Below are positions 36,242-45,499 of a stretch of 64,000 bases of DNA, piece by piece. Source of the DNA: Burkholderia sp. S171 (GTDB taxonomy: Bacteria > Pseudomonadota > Gammaproteobacteria > Burkholderiales > Burkholderiaceae); NCBI RefSeq assembly GCF_009766085.1, contig NZ_LMUF01000035.1, positions 163,948 to 227,947 of the forward strand, written 5' to 3'. The position numbers were made by a program, and so were the translations under genes. The notes beneath the pieces are model-generated. The model searched no databases and was not told where the DNA came from. It was given only the letters and a program-made list of their open reading frames with translations. Every line of letters starts with the position of its first letter. Positions within the stretch are counted from its first letter, which is position 1.

Positions 36242-36652
36242 ATGAGCGGACTGACCAAACAAACGCCGATTCCGACGGGCATCGTCGTGCATTCGAAAAC
36301 GCGCGCTCTGGAGTTGCAATATGCGAACGATAAGACGTATCGGATACCGTTCGAGCTGTTGCGCGTATATTCGCCCTCGGCGGAGGTTCAGGGTCACGGC
36401 CCGGGACAGGAAACGCTGCAAACGGGCAAGCGTGACGTGCTGATTGCCGCGATCGAGCCGGTCGGCCACTACGCGTTGCAACTCGTTTTCTCCGATGGCC
36501 ACAATACCGGTCTGTATTCCTGGGACATCCTGCACGACCTTGCGGTCCGTCAAGATGAACTCTGGGCTGACTATCTCGCCAAACTGGAAGCGGCAGGCAT
36601 GGATCGCGATACGCCAATGACGCCAAAAGCGTCCGGTGGGCATCGCCACTGA
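36242..36652 (+). CDS. DUF971-domain protein
   Basis: This small 136-residue protein has a DUF971 / gamma-butyrobetaine hydroxylase N-terminal-like domain (LQYANDKTYRIPFELLRVYSPSAEVQGHG and NTGLYSWDILHDL). In eukaryotic hydroxylases this domain is a zinc-binding addition. The free bacterial form has been linked to iron-sulfur protein work, but no role is established. It lies upstream of ubiE, as I recall is common in beta-proteobacteria. Confidence 0.85.
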   Translation: MSGLTKQTPIPTGIVVHSKTRALELQYANDKTYRIPFELLRVYSPSAEVQGHGPGQETLQTGKRDVLIAAIEPVGHYALQLVFSDGHNTGLYSWDILHDLAVRQDELWADYLAKLEAAGMDRDTPMTPKASGGHRH

Positions 36653-36748
36653 CCGATTTTTACCTTGCGGCGGCAATTTGTCGCGGCAACCGGCCACAGT
36701 CCGCATTCGGGCTCGGCCAATAACACGAACAAGATAAGGACGAACGCG

Positions 36749-37480
36749 ATGAGCAAGACCCACTTCGGTTTTGAAACGGTCGACGAACAGGAAAAAGCGA
36801 AGAAGGTGGCGGGCGTTTTCGATTCGGTCGCGAGCAATTACGACTTGATGAACGACCTGATGTCGGGCGGGCTGCATCGCGCGTGGAAGTTCTTCGCGAT
36901 CGGTCAGGCGAAGGTTCGTCCAGGCTACAAAGTGCTTGATCTGGCAGGCGGGACGGGCGATCTGGCGAAAGCGTTCGCAAAACAGGCGGGCGAAAAAGGC
37001 GAAGTCTGGCATACGGATATCAACGAATCGATGCTGCGCGTCGGACGAGATCGGCTGATCGATCGCGGTGTGATCACGCCGACCCTGATCTGCGATGCGG
37101 AGAAGATCCCGTTCCCGGATAATTATTTCGATATCATTACGGTTGCCTTTGGACTTCGTAATATGACGCACAAAGATGGTGCGTTAGCCGAAATGTACCG
37201 TGTTTTAAAGCCGGGCGGCCGCGTCCTGGTTCTGGAGTTCTCGAAGGTATGGGAGCCTTTAAAGAAGGCGTACGATCTCTACAGTTTCAAGTTTTTGCCC
37301 TGGCTTGGCGACAAATTCGCGAAAGATGCAGATAGCTATCGCTACCTCGCCGAGTCGATCCGGATGCATCCGGATCAGGAAACCTTAAAAATAATGATGG
37401 AACGCGCAGGATTGGATCGAGTCGAATATTACAATTTGTCAGGTGGCGTGGTAGCGTTGCACGTCGGGACAAAATTTTAG
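36749..37480 (+). CDS. ubiE: Ubiquinone/menaquinone C-methyltransferase
   Basis: UbiE adds the C-methyl group to demethoxy-ubiquinol (and demethylmenaquinol). The 243-residue SAM-dependent enzyme has motif I VLDLAGGTGDLAKAFAK, the N-terminal FDSVASNYDLMNDLMSGGLHRAWK signature and YFDIITVAFGLRNMTHKD. The C-terminus has YNLSGGVVALHVGTKF. AAGGA precedes ATG 36749. It starts the ubiE - tim44-like - ubiJ - ubiB run of aerobic ubiquinone genes. Confidence 0.97.
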   Translation: MSKTHFGFETVDEQEKAKKVAGVFDSVASNYDLMNDLMSGGLHRAWKFFAIGQAKVRPGYKVLDLAGGTGDLAKAFAKQAGEKGEVWHTDINESMLRVGRDRLIDRGVITPTLICDAEKIPFPDNYFDIITVAFGLRNMTHKDGALAEMYRVLKPGGRVLVLEFSKVWEPLKKAYDLYSFKFLPWLGDKFAKDADSYRYLAESIRMHPDQETLKIMMERAGLDRVEYYNLSGGVVALHVGTKF

Positions 37481-37505
37481 TGTTCCACTTTTATAAGGAT
37501 TCGAA

Positions 37506-38522
37506 ATGTCCGATTCGCGCTTACCCCAAACTCGGGGTTTCCTGAAGTCGTTATTCAGGAAAGCCGGGGTCGTTGCGCTGGCTGGCGTAATCATGGCCGG
37601 CGCTTTAATGACAGAAGATGCTGAGGCACGCCGCATGGGCGGTGGCCGCAGCATGGGGCGTCAATCAACCAGTGCAGCGCAACAGAATCAAGCTACGCCG
37701 CCGTCGCAGTCCATGCAGTCGAGCCAGGCTGCCAATGCCCAGCGTGCAGCACCGGCAGCGGCACCTGCCGCCGCCGCAGCGCAGCCGGCGCGTAACCGCT
37801 GGATGGGGCCGCTCGCCGGTCTCGCCGCGGGCCTTGGTATTGCCGCGTTGCTGTCGCACTTCGGTCTTGGCGGCGCGTTCGCCGGCGCCATGGCAAACAT
37901 GATCATGATCGCGTTGATCGTGATGGCTGCCGTGATGCTGTTCCGCTTCATCATGAACCGCAGGAAAAACGCCAATACACCGGCGTATGCAGCCGCAGGC
38001 TCAGGTTCGCCGTTCGGCGGATCGGCACGTACCGGGTTCAACTCGCAAGAGCCCAGCTATGTGCCGCCGTCGGCGCAGGGCGGTTATGGTCCGTCCGCGG
38101 CTGCGCTGAGCAGCGCGAACACCGTGGACGCCGCTCCGCAAGTCGAGGTCCCCGCAGGTTTCGACAGCGAAGCGTTCGTGCGTAACGCGAAGGTTTATTT
38201 CGTGCGCTTGCAGGACGCATGGGATCGAGGCAATTCCAACGACATCCGCGAATTCACCACGCCGGAAATGTTCGCGGAAGTGAAGCTGGACATTGATTCA
38301 CGCGGTACGCAGCCGAATCGCACGGACGTCGTCCAACTCAACGCGGACATTCTGGGCGTCGAGGAGCGCGGCACGGAAAGCCTTGCCAGTGTGCGTTTCC
38401 ACGGCCTGATTCGTGAAACGGAAGGCGCTGCCGCTGAGCCGTTCATCGAGATCTGGAATCTGTCGAAGCAGAAGTACGGCAACGAAGGCTGGTTGCTGGC
38501 CGGGATCCAACAGGTCAGTTAA
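37506..38522 (+). CDS. Tim44-like domain protein
   Basis: This 338-residue protein has an N-terminal hydrophobic segment (about residues 18-37), a Gln/Ala/Pro-rich low-complexity linker, then two close membrane-like helices (about 100-157, with LAGLAAGLGIAALL and MIMIALIVMAAVMLF). A C-terminal Tim44/MBA1-like domain follows (about 215-338, AFVRNAKVYFVRLQDAWDRGNSNDIREFTTPEMF). In mitochondria the domain docks at the inner membrane. The bacterial role is unknown but is probably membrane-associated. The gene is 25 bp after ubiE and ends with a terminator. Confidence 0.88.
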   Translation: MSDSRLPQTRGFLKSLFRKAGVVALAGVIMAGALMTEDAEARRMGGGRSMGRQSTSAAQQNQATPPSQSMQSSQAANAQRAAPAAAPAAAAAQPARNRWMGPLAGLAAGLGIAALLSHFGLGGAFAGAMANMIMIALIVMAAVMLFRFIMNRRKNANTPAYAAAGSGSPFGGSARTGFNSQEPSYVPPSAQGGYGPSAAALSSANTVDAAPQVEVPAGFDSEAFVRNAKVYFVRLQDAWDRGNSNDIREFTTPEMFAEVKLDIDSRGTQPNRTDVVQLNADILGVEERGTESLASVRFHGLIRETEGAAAEPFIEIWNLSKQKYGNEGWLLAGIQQVS

Positions 38523-38655
38523 TTGGGCCAAATGACGGGCTGAAAAAGCCGGTCATCCGAGCGTTGGAGGGTAGGCCTTATGGCTAACGTGAGGCTAACG
38601 TGACGTTCGCGTTGCCAGGGGCCGAACGACAACGCCAGTTGCAAAGGTAGAATAG

Positions 38656-38690
38656 AAACCCGCGCGAGTGACCGCTTGCGCGGGTTTTTT
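38656..38690 (+). terminator. Intrinsic terminator before ubiJ
   Basis: A hairpin with arms AAACCCGCGC / GCGCGGGTTT followed by a T run. It lies just before the ubiJ ATG, so ubiJ-ubiB either have their own promoter overlapping it or depend on readthrough. Confidence 0.8.
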
Positions 38691-38703
38691 CATCTCAGAG
38701 CCG

Positions 38704-39405
38704 ATGACGCACGCAGACGAATTCGCCCAACCCGCCGCACCTTCTGCCACTCAGGCGGCAGCCAGAACCGCATCGAAAGCGTTCGCGGCTGCTGTGAACC
38801 ACATGCTCGCGCGCGAATCCTGGGCTCGCGAGCGTCTTACGCCGTACGCCGGCAAGACCGCGCGGCTGGCACTCTCACCGTTTTCACTGTTGCTGATGGT
38901 CCAGCCGGACGGGCTGATTGCCGCCGTCGATGAAACCGAGGCGCGCACGTTCGACGTTACCCTCTCGGTTCCCACCGAAGCCATCCCGGCGTTCCTGCAA
39001 GGCGGCCAGGCGGCTGCGATGAAGCACGTCCGCATAGAAGGCGACGCGGAGTTCGCGACCACGATCGCGAAATTGGCCGAACATCTGCGCTGGGAGCCCG
39101 AAGAAGATCTGGCTCGTGTAATTGGAGACGGTCCCGCTCACCGCATTGGCTCGACCGTGCGCAAGGTCGGTGAACAAGCGCGCCGCTCGGGACGCAATCT
39201 GCTTGAATCGGTGGCCGAATACCTGCTCGACGAACAACCTCAACTCGTGCGCCGCAGCGCCCTCGACACGTTCAATGCAGAACTGTCGGTCGCCCGGGAC
39301 GCGCTTGCGCGCGTCGAAAAACGCATCGAGCGACTCGAACAAAAAGCCGAAGCCCGAGGCGCGTCAGCGTCCGGCGCCGCGTCAGCGCGCGGCACGAGCA
39401 AGTAA
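38704..39405 (+). CDS. ubiJ: Ubiquinone biosynthesis accessory factor UbiJ
   Basis: UbiJ is a lipid-binding SCP2-domain scaffold of the soluble ubiquinone synthesis complex. This 233-residue protein has the SCP2 fold at about residues 25-130 (LSPFSLLLMVQPDGLIAAVDE and HVRIEGDAEFATTIAKLAEHLRWEPEEDLARVIGD). A helical C-terminal tail ends in a coiled coil (about 195-220). It lies directly before ubiB. An upstream in-frame start at 38668 would fall inside the terminator hairpin, so ATG 38704 is preferred. Confidence 0.92.
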   Translation: MTHADEFAQPAAPSATQAAARTASKAFAAAVNHMLARESWARERLTPYAGKTARLALSPFSLLLMVQPDGLIAAVDETEARTFDVTLSVPTEAIPAFLQGGQAAAMKHVRIEGDAEFATTIAKLAEHLRWEPEEDLARVIGDGPAHRIGSTVRKVGEQARRSGRNLLESVAEYLLDEQPQLVRRSALDTFNAELSVARDALARVEKRIERLEQKAEARGASASGAASARGTSK

Positions 39406-39416
39406 TGGGCTGAACC

Positions 39417-40994
39417 ATGCGTCTTCTGCGTTTCCTCAAGATTTTTTTCACCGTAGTGCGATTCGGGCTCGACGAACTGGTGATGAGCGGCATCCAGGAC
39501 CGGCGTGTCCGCCTGCTCATGCGCGTCACCACATTCGGCCGCAAGTTCGACGTTCCACGCGGGGTGCGGCTGCGTCTCGCGCTCGAAAGCCTTGGGCCAA
39601 TCTTCGTCAAATTCGGGCAGGTGCTGTCAACGCGTCGCGATTTGCTCCCGGTCGACATAGCGAACGAACTCGCCAAGCTTCAGGATCAGGTGCCGCCATT
39701 CGATTCGGGTGTCGCTATCGGCCTTGTGGAGAAGGCGCTGGGCTCGCCCATTGACGTTTTGTTCGACGACTTCGAGCGTGTACCGGTGGCGAGCGCATCA
39801 ATCGCGCAGGTGCACTTCGCCAAGATCAAGACCGGCGCGCATGCGGGCAAAGCCGTGGCGGTGAAAGTGTTGCGGCCGAACATGCTGCCCGTGATCGACT
39901 CGGATCTCGCGTTGCTGCGCGACATTGCATACTGGACCGAGCGGCTATGGGCGGACGGTAAGCGGCTGAAGCCACGCGAAGTGGTTGCCGAGTTCGACAA
40001 ATATCTCCACGACGAACTTGACCTGATGCGCGAGGCGGCGAACGGCAGCCAATTGCGGCGCAATTTCGCGGGCCTTGATTTGCTGATGGTGCCCGAGATG
40101 TATTGGGACTATTCAGCGCCCACCGTGCTGGTAATGGAGCGCATGGTCGGCGTGCCGATCAGCCAGGTAGAAGTGCTGCGCGCGGCCGGCGTGGATATTC
40201 CGAAGCTGGCGCAGGAAGGCGTCGAGATATTCTTCACGCAGGTATTTCGCGACGGCTTTTTCCACGCCGACATGCATCCTGGCAACATCCAGGTGAGTCT
40301 CGCGCAAGAGACGTTCGGGCGATATATCGCGCTGGACTTCGGGATTGTCGGCGCGTTGTCCGACTTCGATAAAAACTATCTGGCGCAGAATTTCCTGGCG
40401 TTCTTCAAGCGCGACTATCACCGCGTGGCCACGCTGCATCTGGAGTCGGGCTGGGTGCCACCAAGCACGCGTGTCGAAGAGTTGGAAAGTGCTATCCGCG
40501 CCGTCTGCGAACCGTACTTCGACCGGGCGTTAAAGGATATTTCGCTGGGCCAGGTGCTGATGCGGCTCTTTTCCACTTCGCGCCGCTTCAACGTCGAGAT
40601 TCAACCGCAACTCGTGCTGCTGCAAAAGACGATGCTGAACGTGGAGGGGCTTGGCCGGTCGCTCGATCCCGAACTCGATCTGTGGAAGACCGCCAAGCCG
40701 TATCTCGAACGCTGGATGAACGAGCAGGTTGGCTGGCGCGGCTGGTACGAAAGGCTGAAACTGGAAGCGCCGCAATGGAGCAAGACGCTGCCGCAGTTGC
40801 CGCGCTTGATCCACCAAGTGCTGGCCGACCGGCACGATCAGCCCGGCGGCGGCAACGACGAGCTCATGCGCATGATCCTGCTCGAGCAGAAGCGTACGAA
40901 TCGGTTGTTGCAAGCGTTGCTGATATTCGGCCTGGCGGTTGGGGCGGGAGCGGTGATTGCCCAGTTCTGGCAGGTGTTTGCATACGGAGGTTGA
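39417..40994 (+). CDS. ubiB: Ubiquinone biosynthesis kinase-like protein UbiB
   Basis: This 525-residue UbiB/ADCK-family atypical kinase/ATPase is needed for aerobic ubiquinone synthesis. The invariant KxGQ motif is FVKFGQVLSTRRDLLP. The family A-rich loop is PVASASIAQVHFA, and catalytic and metal residues lie in DMHPGNIQ and ALDFGIVG. Two C-terminal hydrophobic segments (LLQALLIFGLAVGAGAVIAQFW) anchor it in the membrane. It starts 11 bp after ubiJ. Confidence 0.97.
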   Translation: MRLLRFLKIFFTVVRFGLDELVMSGIQDRRVRLLMRVTTFGRKFDVPRGVRLRLALESLGPIFVKFGQVLSTRRDLLPVDIANELAKLQDQVPPFDSGVAIGLVEKALGSPIDVLFDDFERVPVASASIAQVHFAKIKTGAHAGKAVAVKVLRPNMLPVIDSDLALLRDIAYWTERLWADGKRLKPREVVAEFDKYLHDELDLMREAANGSQLRRNFAGLDLLMVPEMYWDYSAPTVLVMERMVGVPISQVEVLRAAGVDIPKLAQEGVEIFFTQVFRDGFFHADMHPGNIQVSLAQETFGRYIALDFGIVGALSDFDKNYLAQNFLAFFKRDYHRVATLHLESGWVPPSTRVEELESAIRAVCEPYFDRALKDISLGQVLMRLFSTSRRFNVEIQPQLVLLQKTMLNVEGLGRSLDPELDLWKTAKPYLERWMNEQVGWRGWYERLKLEAPQWSKTLPQLPRLIHQVLADRHDQPGGGNDELMRMILLEQKRTNRLLQALLIFGLAVGAGAVIAQFWQVFAYGG

Positions 40995-41001
40995 GGCCAC
41001 C

Positions 41002-41640
41002 ATGATCGATACTCGCAAACCCGCTGGGCCTGCTGTTCCGCCCAGCTTCGGCACGCGCGACCCGAATTCCCCTGAGTTCTGGAACGAGCGCTTCGACCAG
41101 CGCTTTACGCCCTGGGATCAGGCCGGCGTGCCTGAAGCGTTCAAGGCGTTTGCCCGCGGACATCGAAACACCTTGCCAAACGTGCTGATCCCCGGCTGCG
41201 GCAGTGCGTACGAAGCGCTATGGCTTGCAAGGGAGAACTGGCCGGTCAGGGCGATCGATTTCTCTCCCAGCGCGGTTGCGGCGGCGCGTGAGCAACTTGG
41301 CGAACACGCTGGTGTGATTGAGCAAGCCGACTTTTTCACGTACAAGCCGCCGTTTGACCCGAATTGGATTTATGAGCGGGCATTTTTGTGCGCCCTGCCG
41401 CGAGACCGCTGGCAGGATTACGCCGTGCGCATGGCCGAGCTGTTGCGGCCCGGTGCGCTGCTGGCGGGGTTCTTCTTCCTCGGTGCGACACCCAAGGGGC
41501 CGCCGTTCGGTATTGATCGGGACGCGCTCGATGCCTTGCTGACGCCGTATTTCGAGCTCGTGGAAGAGCATGAAGTGACCGGATCCATCGACGTCTTCGC
41601 GGGACGCGAACGCTGGCTTACCTGGCGTCGGCGAGCGTAG
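41002..41640 (+). CDS. Thiopurine methyltransferase-family SAM methyltransferase
   Basis: This 212-residue class I methyltransferase is of the TPMT type. It starts FWNERFDQRFTPWDQAGVPEAFKAF, has motif I VLIPGCGSAYEALWLA, then AIDFSPSAVAAARE and an acidic motif near QADFF. Bacterial members act on thiols or on selenium/tellurium compounds; the substrate here is unknown. It begins 7 bp after ubiB, with GGAGGTTGAGG before the ATG, so it is probably in the ubi transcript. Confidence 0.87.
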   Translation: MIDTRKPAGPAVPPSFGTRDPNSPEFWNERFDQRFTPWDQAGVPEAFKAFARGHRNTLPNVLIPGCGSAYEALWLARENWPVRAIDFSPSAVAAAREQLGEHAGVIEQADFFTYKPPFDPNWIYERAFLCALPRDRWQDYAVRMAELLRPGALLAGFFFLGATPKGPPFGIDRDALDALLTPYFELVEEHEVTGSIDVFAGRERWLTWRRRA

Positions 41641-41835
41641 GAAGCGAACCTTGCTGCTCGAATCCGTCGGATCCGGGGTATGGCCCGCAGCGGCTGACGC
41701 ACCCTGTATTTGCCTCAATCGGCCTAGGCTTGCCTACGCTGTGTTTCGACAAAAGAAACCTGCGCAAACCTGCCGCATCCCCTTGAAACCTAGGCCTGCG
41801 AGCCCAAAATTAAGGGTTGGCCGATGGTTTGCGGC

Positions 41836-41841
41836 TATAAT
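41836..41841 (+). promoter_or_regulatory. Candidate -10 (TATAAT) upstream of the FmdB-family gene
   Basis: A perfect consensus -10 hexamer lies 45 nt before the start codon. No -35 hexamer is well placed (TTGGCC is only 13 nt upstream), so the promoter call is tentative. Confidence 0.4.
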
Positions 41842-41886
41842 TCAAGGCTTTGCAAGCGCCGAAACGTTAATCGTAGGAAGAGTGAC

Positions 41887-42321
41887 ATGCCGATCTACGC
41901 GTACCGCTGCGAGTCCTGCGGCTTCGAAAAAGACGCGCTCCAGAAAATGAGCGATGCGCCGCTCACCCACTGTCCGCAGTGCGGGAAAGACACATTTGCC
42001 AAGCAGGTTACGGCCGCGGGCTTCCAGTTGAAGGGTTCCGGCTGGTACGTGACCGACTTCCGCGGTGGCAATAATGGCGCCGCTGCGGCCCGGAAGGAAG
42101 AGGGCGGCAAGAAGGACGAGGGCGCCAAAGCCGAAACAAAGAGCGAAGGCGCATCGGATTCGAGCAATTCGAGTAAAGAGTCGAGCAAGGATTCGGGCAA
42201 TCAGTCGTCGAAGACCGATTCGTCCACAGCAAGCGCGCCGGCAGCAGACAGCTCGAAGTCGAGCAGCACGACGTCGGCCGCTGCGTCATCGAGCAAACCG
42301 GCGTCGCCTGCATCGAATTGA
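41887..42321 (+). CDS. FmdB-family zinc-ribbon protein
   Basis: This 144-residue protein has an N-terminal zinc ribbon (MPIYAYRCESCGFEKDALQ ... THCPQCG) that fills about residues 1-45. A long Ser/Lys/Ala-rich low-complexity tail of about 80 residues follows. FmdB domains were named from formamidase regulators; most are of unknown function. AGGAAGAG precedes the ATG. The position before a DUF502 gene and aspS is, as I recall, conserved in related genera. Confidence 0.9.
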   Translation: MPIYAYRCESCGFEKDALQKMSDAPLTHCPQCGKDTFAKQVTAAGFQLKGSGWYVTDFRGGNNGAAAARKEEGGKKDEGAKAETKSEGASDSSNSSKESSKDSGNQSSKTDSSTASAPAADSSKSSSTTSAAASSSKPASPASN

Positions 42322-42533
42322 CGCTTGGCGCCTGACGCTTGTGGCTGGAGCGAAGCGCGAAGCCTGCAACGCAATCTCGCGGGCCCCGTGCTTCTCGCTC
42401 GCTCAGTTGCACGATCTGCTCGATCTGTCCGATCGCACGCAAGAAGATGACCGCCCGAAGCCATGAATGTGCATCGGGCGGCGAACCAGCCAAACCGTTG
42501 AAGCCCACGCGGGGCGGCCTTCCGGCTGTGTAA

Positions 42534-43190
42534 ATGACGACCAAAAAGACTACGTTGAAATCCGTGTTCGCGACCGGCTTGCTGGTGCTGGTTCCGCTCG
42601 CCATCACGCTGTGGGTGATCGGGCTTGTGATCGGGACCATGGACCAGACGCTTCTGCTGCTGCCAGAATCCTGGCAACCCGAGCGGCTGTTCGGCTTTCA
42701 TCTGCCGGGCCTCGGCGCTGTGCTGACGCTCGCTTTTATTTTCGTCGTGGGCTTGCTCACGCAGAACTTCGTCGGCCAGAAGCTGGTCGAGTGGTGGAAT
42801 GTGATCGTGCGTCACATTCCCGTGGTCGGACCGCTGTATACCAGCGTTAAACAAGTGTCGGACACGTTGCTCTCCAGCAGCGGCAACGCGTTTCGCAAGG
42901 CACTGCTGATCCGTTACCCGCATTCGGGGTCCTACACCATCGGTTTCCTGACGGGCATTCCCGGCGGCGATGTGGTCAATCACCTGACTGAAGATCATGT
43001 GAGCGTCTACGTGCCGACCACGCCGAATCCCACCTCGGGATTCTTCCTGATGGTGCCGAGAAGCGAAGTCATCGAGCTCGACATGTCTGTCGATGCTGCG
43101 TTGAAGTACATCGTATCTATGGGAGTAGTCGCGCCGTCCATGCCGCAAGCGCAGGCCGCGCCGCGTCGCCCCGTCGATCCGCCGCTGTAA
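42534..43190 (+). CDS. DUF502 family membrane protein
   Basis: This 218-residue inner-membrane protein of unknown function has two hydrophobic segments at about residues 12-33 (GLLVLVPLAITLWVIGLVIG) and 57-75 (LGAVLTLAFIFVVGLLTQNF). The family motif IPVVGPLYTSVKQVSDTL is near 95. A soluble C-terminal domain follows with GDVVNHLTEDHVSVYVPTTPNPTSGFFLMVPRSEV. It lies 78 bp before aspS and may share its transcript. Confidence 0.88.
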   Translation: MTTKKTTLKSVFATGLLVLVPLAITLWVIGLVIGTMDQTLLLLPESWQPERLFGFHLPGLGAVLTLAFIFVVGLLTQNFVGQKLVEWWNVIVRHIPVVGPLYTSVKQVSDTLLSSSGNAFRKALLIRYPHSGSYTIGFLTGIPGGDVVNHLTEDHVSVYVPTTPNPTSGFFLMVPRSEVIELDMSVDAALKYIVSMGVVAPSMPQAQAAPRRPVDPPL

Positions 43191-43268
43191 TGCCGGCGCG
43201 CTGCGAACAACGCTTGAGAGCTTGTGCGCGCGCACCGTTGATCAATGAATAACGAAAGACACAACATC

Positions 43269-45071
43269 ATGTCGATGAGATCTGAATACTGCGGTCTGGT
43301 GACCGAAGCTCTGCTGGGCCAAAGCGTTTCGCTGTGCGGCTGGGTACATCGCCGGCGCGACCATGGCGGCGTTATTTTTATCGATCTGCGCGACCGCGAG
43401 GGCCTCGTGCAGGTCGTTTGCGATCCGGATCGCGCTGAAATGTTCAAGGTCGCCGAAGGCGTGCGCGGCGAGTTTTGCGTGCAGGTGAAGGGTATCGTGC
43501 GTGCTCGTCCGGAAGGCACGGCGAATGCCGGGCTGACGAGCGGCAAGATTGAAGTGCTGTGCCATGAGCTGAATGTGCTGAACCCGTCGGTGACGCCGCC
43601 GTTCCAGCTCGACGACGACAACCTGTCCGAAACTACGCGCCTTACGCATCGCGTGCTCGACCTGCGCCGTCCGCAGATGCAGCAGAACCTGCGTTTGCGT
43701 TATCGCGTGGCTATTGAAGTGCGCAAGTATCTGGACGCGCAGGGTTTTATCGATATTGAAACGCCGATGCTCACCAAGAGCACGCCGGAAGGTGCGCGCG
43801 ACTACCTGGTGCCGTCGCGTACGAACCCGGGTCAGTTCTTCGCGCTGCCGCAGTCGCCGCAATTGTTCAAGCAATTGCTGATGGTGGCGAACTTTGACCG
43901 TTACTACCAGATCGTGAAATGTTTCCGCGACGAAGATCTGCGCGCGGATCGTCAGCCGGAATTCACGCAGATCGACTGTGAAACGTCGTTTTTGACGGAA
44001 CAGGAAATCCGCGATCTGTTCGAAGCGATGATCCGTCACGTTTTCAAGGAAACGATCAACGTCTCGCTCGACGAGAAATTCCCGGTCATGCTGTATTCGG
44101 AAGCCATGCGCCGTTTCGGCTCGGACAAGCCGGACCTGCGGGTGAAGCTGGAATTCACGGACCTGACGGACGCCGTTCGCGACGTTGATTTCAAGGTTTT
44201 CAGCACACCGGCCAATTCCAAGGACGGCCGCGTGGCGGCGATCCGCGTGCCGCGTGGCGGCGAGATGACGCGCAGCGAGATCGACGGTTACACGGAATTC
44301 GTGCGCATCTACGGCGCGAAGGGGCTGGCCTGGATCAAGGTGAACGACATCGCGAAGGGCCGCGACGGACTGCAAAGCCCGATCGTGAAGAACCTGCACG
44401 ATGCATCGATCACCGCGATCATCGAGCGGACCGGCGCGCAGAACGGCGACATCATTTTCTTCGCGGCGGATCGGTCGAAAGTCGTGAACGACAGCCTGGG
44501 CGCGTTGCGTCTGAAGATCGGTCATTCGGAATTCGGCCGTGCGAACGGTTTGTTCGAAAAGGGCTGGAAGCCGCTGTGGGTGACCGACTTCCCCATGTTC
44601 GAATTCGACGAGGAAGACAACCGTTACGTGGCTGCGCATCACCCCTTCACGAGCCCGAAGGACGAGCATCTGGAATATCTGGAAACGGACCCGGGTCGTT
44701 GTCTTGCAAAGGCCTATGACATGGTGCTGAACGGCTGGGAAATCGGCGGCGGATCGGTGCGGATTTATCAGGAAGAAGTGCAGAGCAAGGTGTTCCGCGC
44801 ACTCAAGATTAACGCAGAGGAAGCGCGCATCAAGTTTGGCTTCCTGCTCGACGCGCTTCAGTACGGCGCGCCGCCGCATGGTGGCATCGCGTTCGGGCTG
44901 GACCGGATCGTCACGATGATGGCAGGCGCCGATTCCATCCGCGACGTGATCGCTTTCCCGAAGACGCAGCGTGCGACCGATTTGTTGACGCAGGCACCGA
45001 GCGAAGTGGACGAAAAGCAGTTGAAGGAACTGCATATTCGTTTGCGTGCGCCGGAGCCGAAGCCGCAGTAA
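43269..45071 (+). CDS. aspS: Aspartyl-tRNA synthetase
   Basis: AspS is a class IIb synthetase that charges tRNA-Asp; in many beta-proteobacteria it may also charge tRNA-Asn. The 600-residue protein has an N-terminal OB anticodon-binding domain (VSLCGWVHRRRDHGGVIFIDLRD). Class II motif 2 is FRDEDLRADRQPEFTQID, a GAD insertion domain sits in the middle, and motif 3 is GIAFGLDRI. ATG 43269 (MSMRSEYCG) matches the usual N-terminus; an in-frame ATG at 43245 would add 8 residues. Confidence 0.97.
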   Translation: MSMRSEYCGLVTEALLGQSVSLCGWVHRRRDHGGVIFIDLRDREGLVQVVCDPDRAEMFKVAEGVRGEFCVQVKGIVRARPEGTANAGLTSGKIEVLCHELNVLNPSVTPPFQLDDDNLSETTRLTHRVLDLRRPQMQQNLRLRYRVAIEVRKYLDAQGFIDIETPMLTKSTPEGARDYLVPSRTNPGQFFALPQSPQLFKQLLMVANFDRYYQIVKCFRDEDLRADRQPEFTQIDCETSFLTEQEIRDLFEAMIRHVFKETINVSLDEKFPVMLYSEAMRRFGSDKPDLRVKLEFTDLTDAVRDVDFKVFSTPANSKDGRVAAIRVPRGGEMTRSEIDGYTEFVRIYGAKGLAWIKVNDIAKGRDGLQSPIVKNLHDASITAIIERTGAQNGDIIFFAADRSKVVNDSLGALRLKIGHSEFGRANGLFEKGWKPLWVTDFPMFEFDEEDNRYVAAHHPFTSPKDEHLEYLETDPGRCLAKAYDMVLNGWEIGGGSVRIYQEEVQSKVFRALKINAEEARIKFGFLLDALQYGAPPHGGIAFGLDRIVTMMAGADSIRDVIAFPKTQRATDLLTQAPSEVDEKQLKELHIRLRAPEPKPQ

Positions 45072-45099
45072 GCGTAACGAGTAGCAACGTAAGAAACGA

Positions 45100-45124
45100 A
45101 AAAGGCGCCGCAGGCGCCTTTTTC
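45100..45124. terminator. Intrinsic terminator after aspS
   Basis: Arms AAAAAGGCGCC / GGCGCCTTTTT with a 3-nt loop. The symmetric A/T tracts could stop transcription from the converging antitoxin gene as well. Confidence 0.88.
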
Positions 45125-45187
45125 GGTTTATCAGGTCTCTGGAACAGTCCTGAAAACTCTCCGTCCGCGTCAGACTCGGCGAATGCG

Positions 45188-45499
45188 TTATAGCGCGGCC
45201 AGATAGTCGAATGTCTCAGGGTGCTGCTTGACCAGTTTGATCAGCACTGCGGCCTGAGCATTAGGCTTTGCAGTTCCTTGCTCCCAGTTCTCGAGCGTGC
45301 GCGGGTTGACGCGCAACCGGTGAGCTAGCACCGCTCGTGAAACATTCATTTTAGTACGCATTTCCCTGATCTCTTCCGCCGAAACTTCCACTGGCGACGG
45401 GATCTCCATATCGATTGTCCGCAGGGTCAATTTGCCTTTACGCTGATCTTCCAGCGCGGTGACGCCTTGCTTTAATTCCGCAAATAGATTGCGTTTCAT
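45188..45499 (-). CDS. HigA-like antitoxin (XRE-family HTH)
   Basis: This 103-residue DNA-binding antitoxin has a helix-turn-helix at about residues 45-95 (IREMRTKMNVSRAVLAHRLRVNPRTLENWEQGTAKPNAQA). The N-terminal part probably wraps the toxin. It lies downstream of the toxin gene with an ATGA-type overlap, the toxin-first order typical of higBA. It should neutralise the toxin and repress the promoter at the palindrome near 45846. Confidence 0.88.
   Translation of the reverse strand: MKRNLFAELKQGVTALEDQRKGKLTLRTIDMEIPSPVEVSAEEIREMRTKMNVSRAVLAHRLRVNPRTLENWEQGTAKPNAQAAVLIKLVKQHPETFDYLAAL

Noticed and set aside
43242..45035. A 597-codon open frame antisense to aspS
   Set aside because: The sense strand encodes a full aspartyl-tRNA synthetase. 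The antisense product is Arg/His/Val-rich with no family match.
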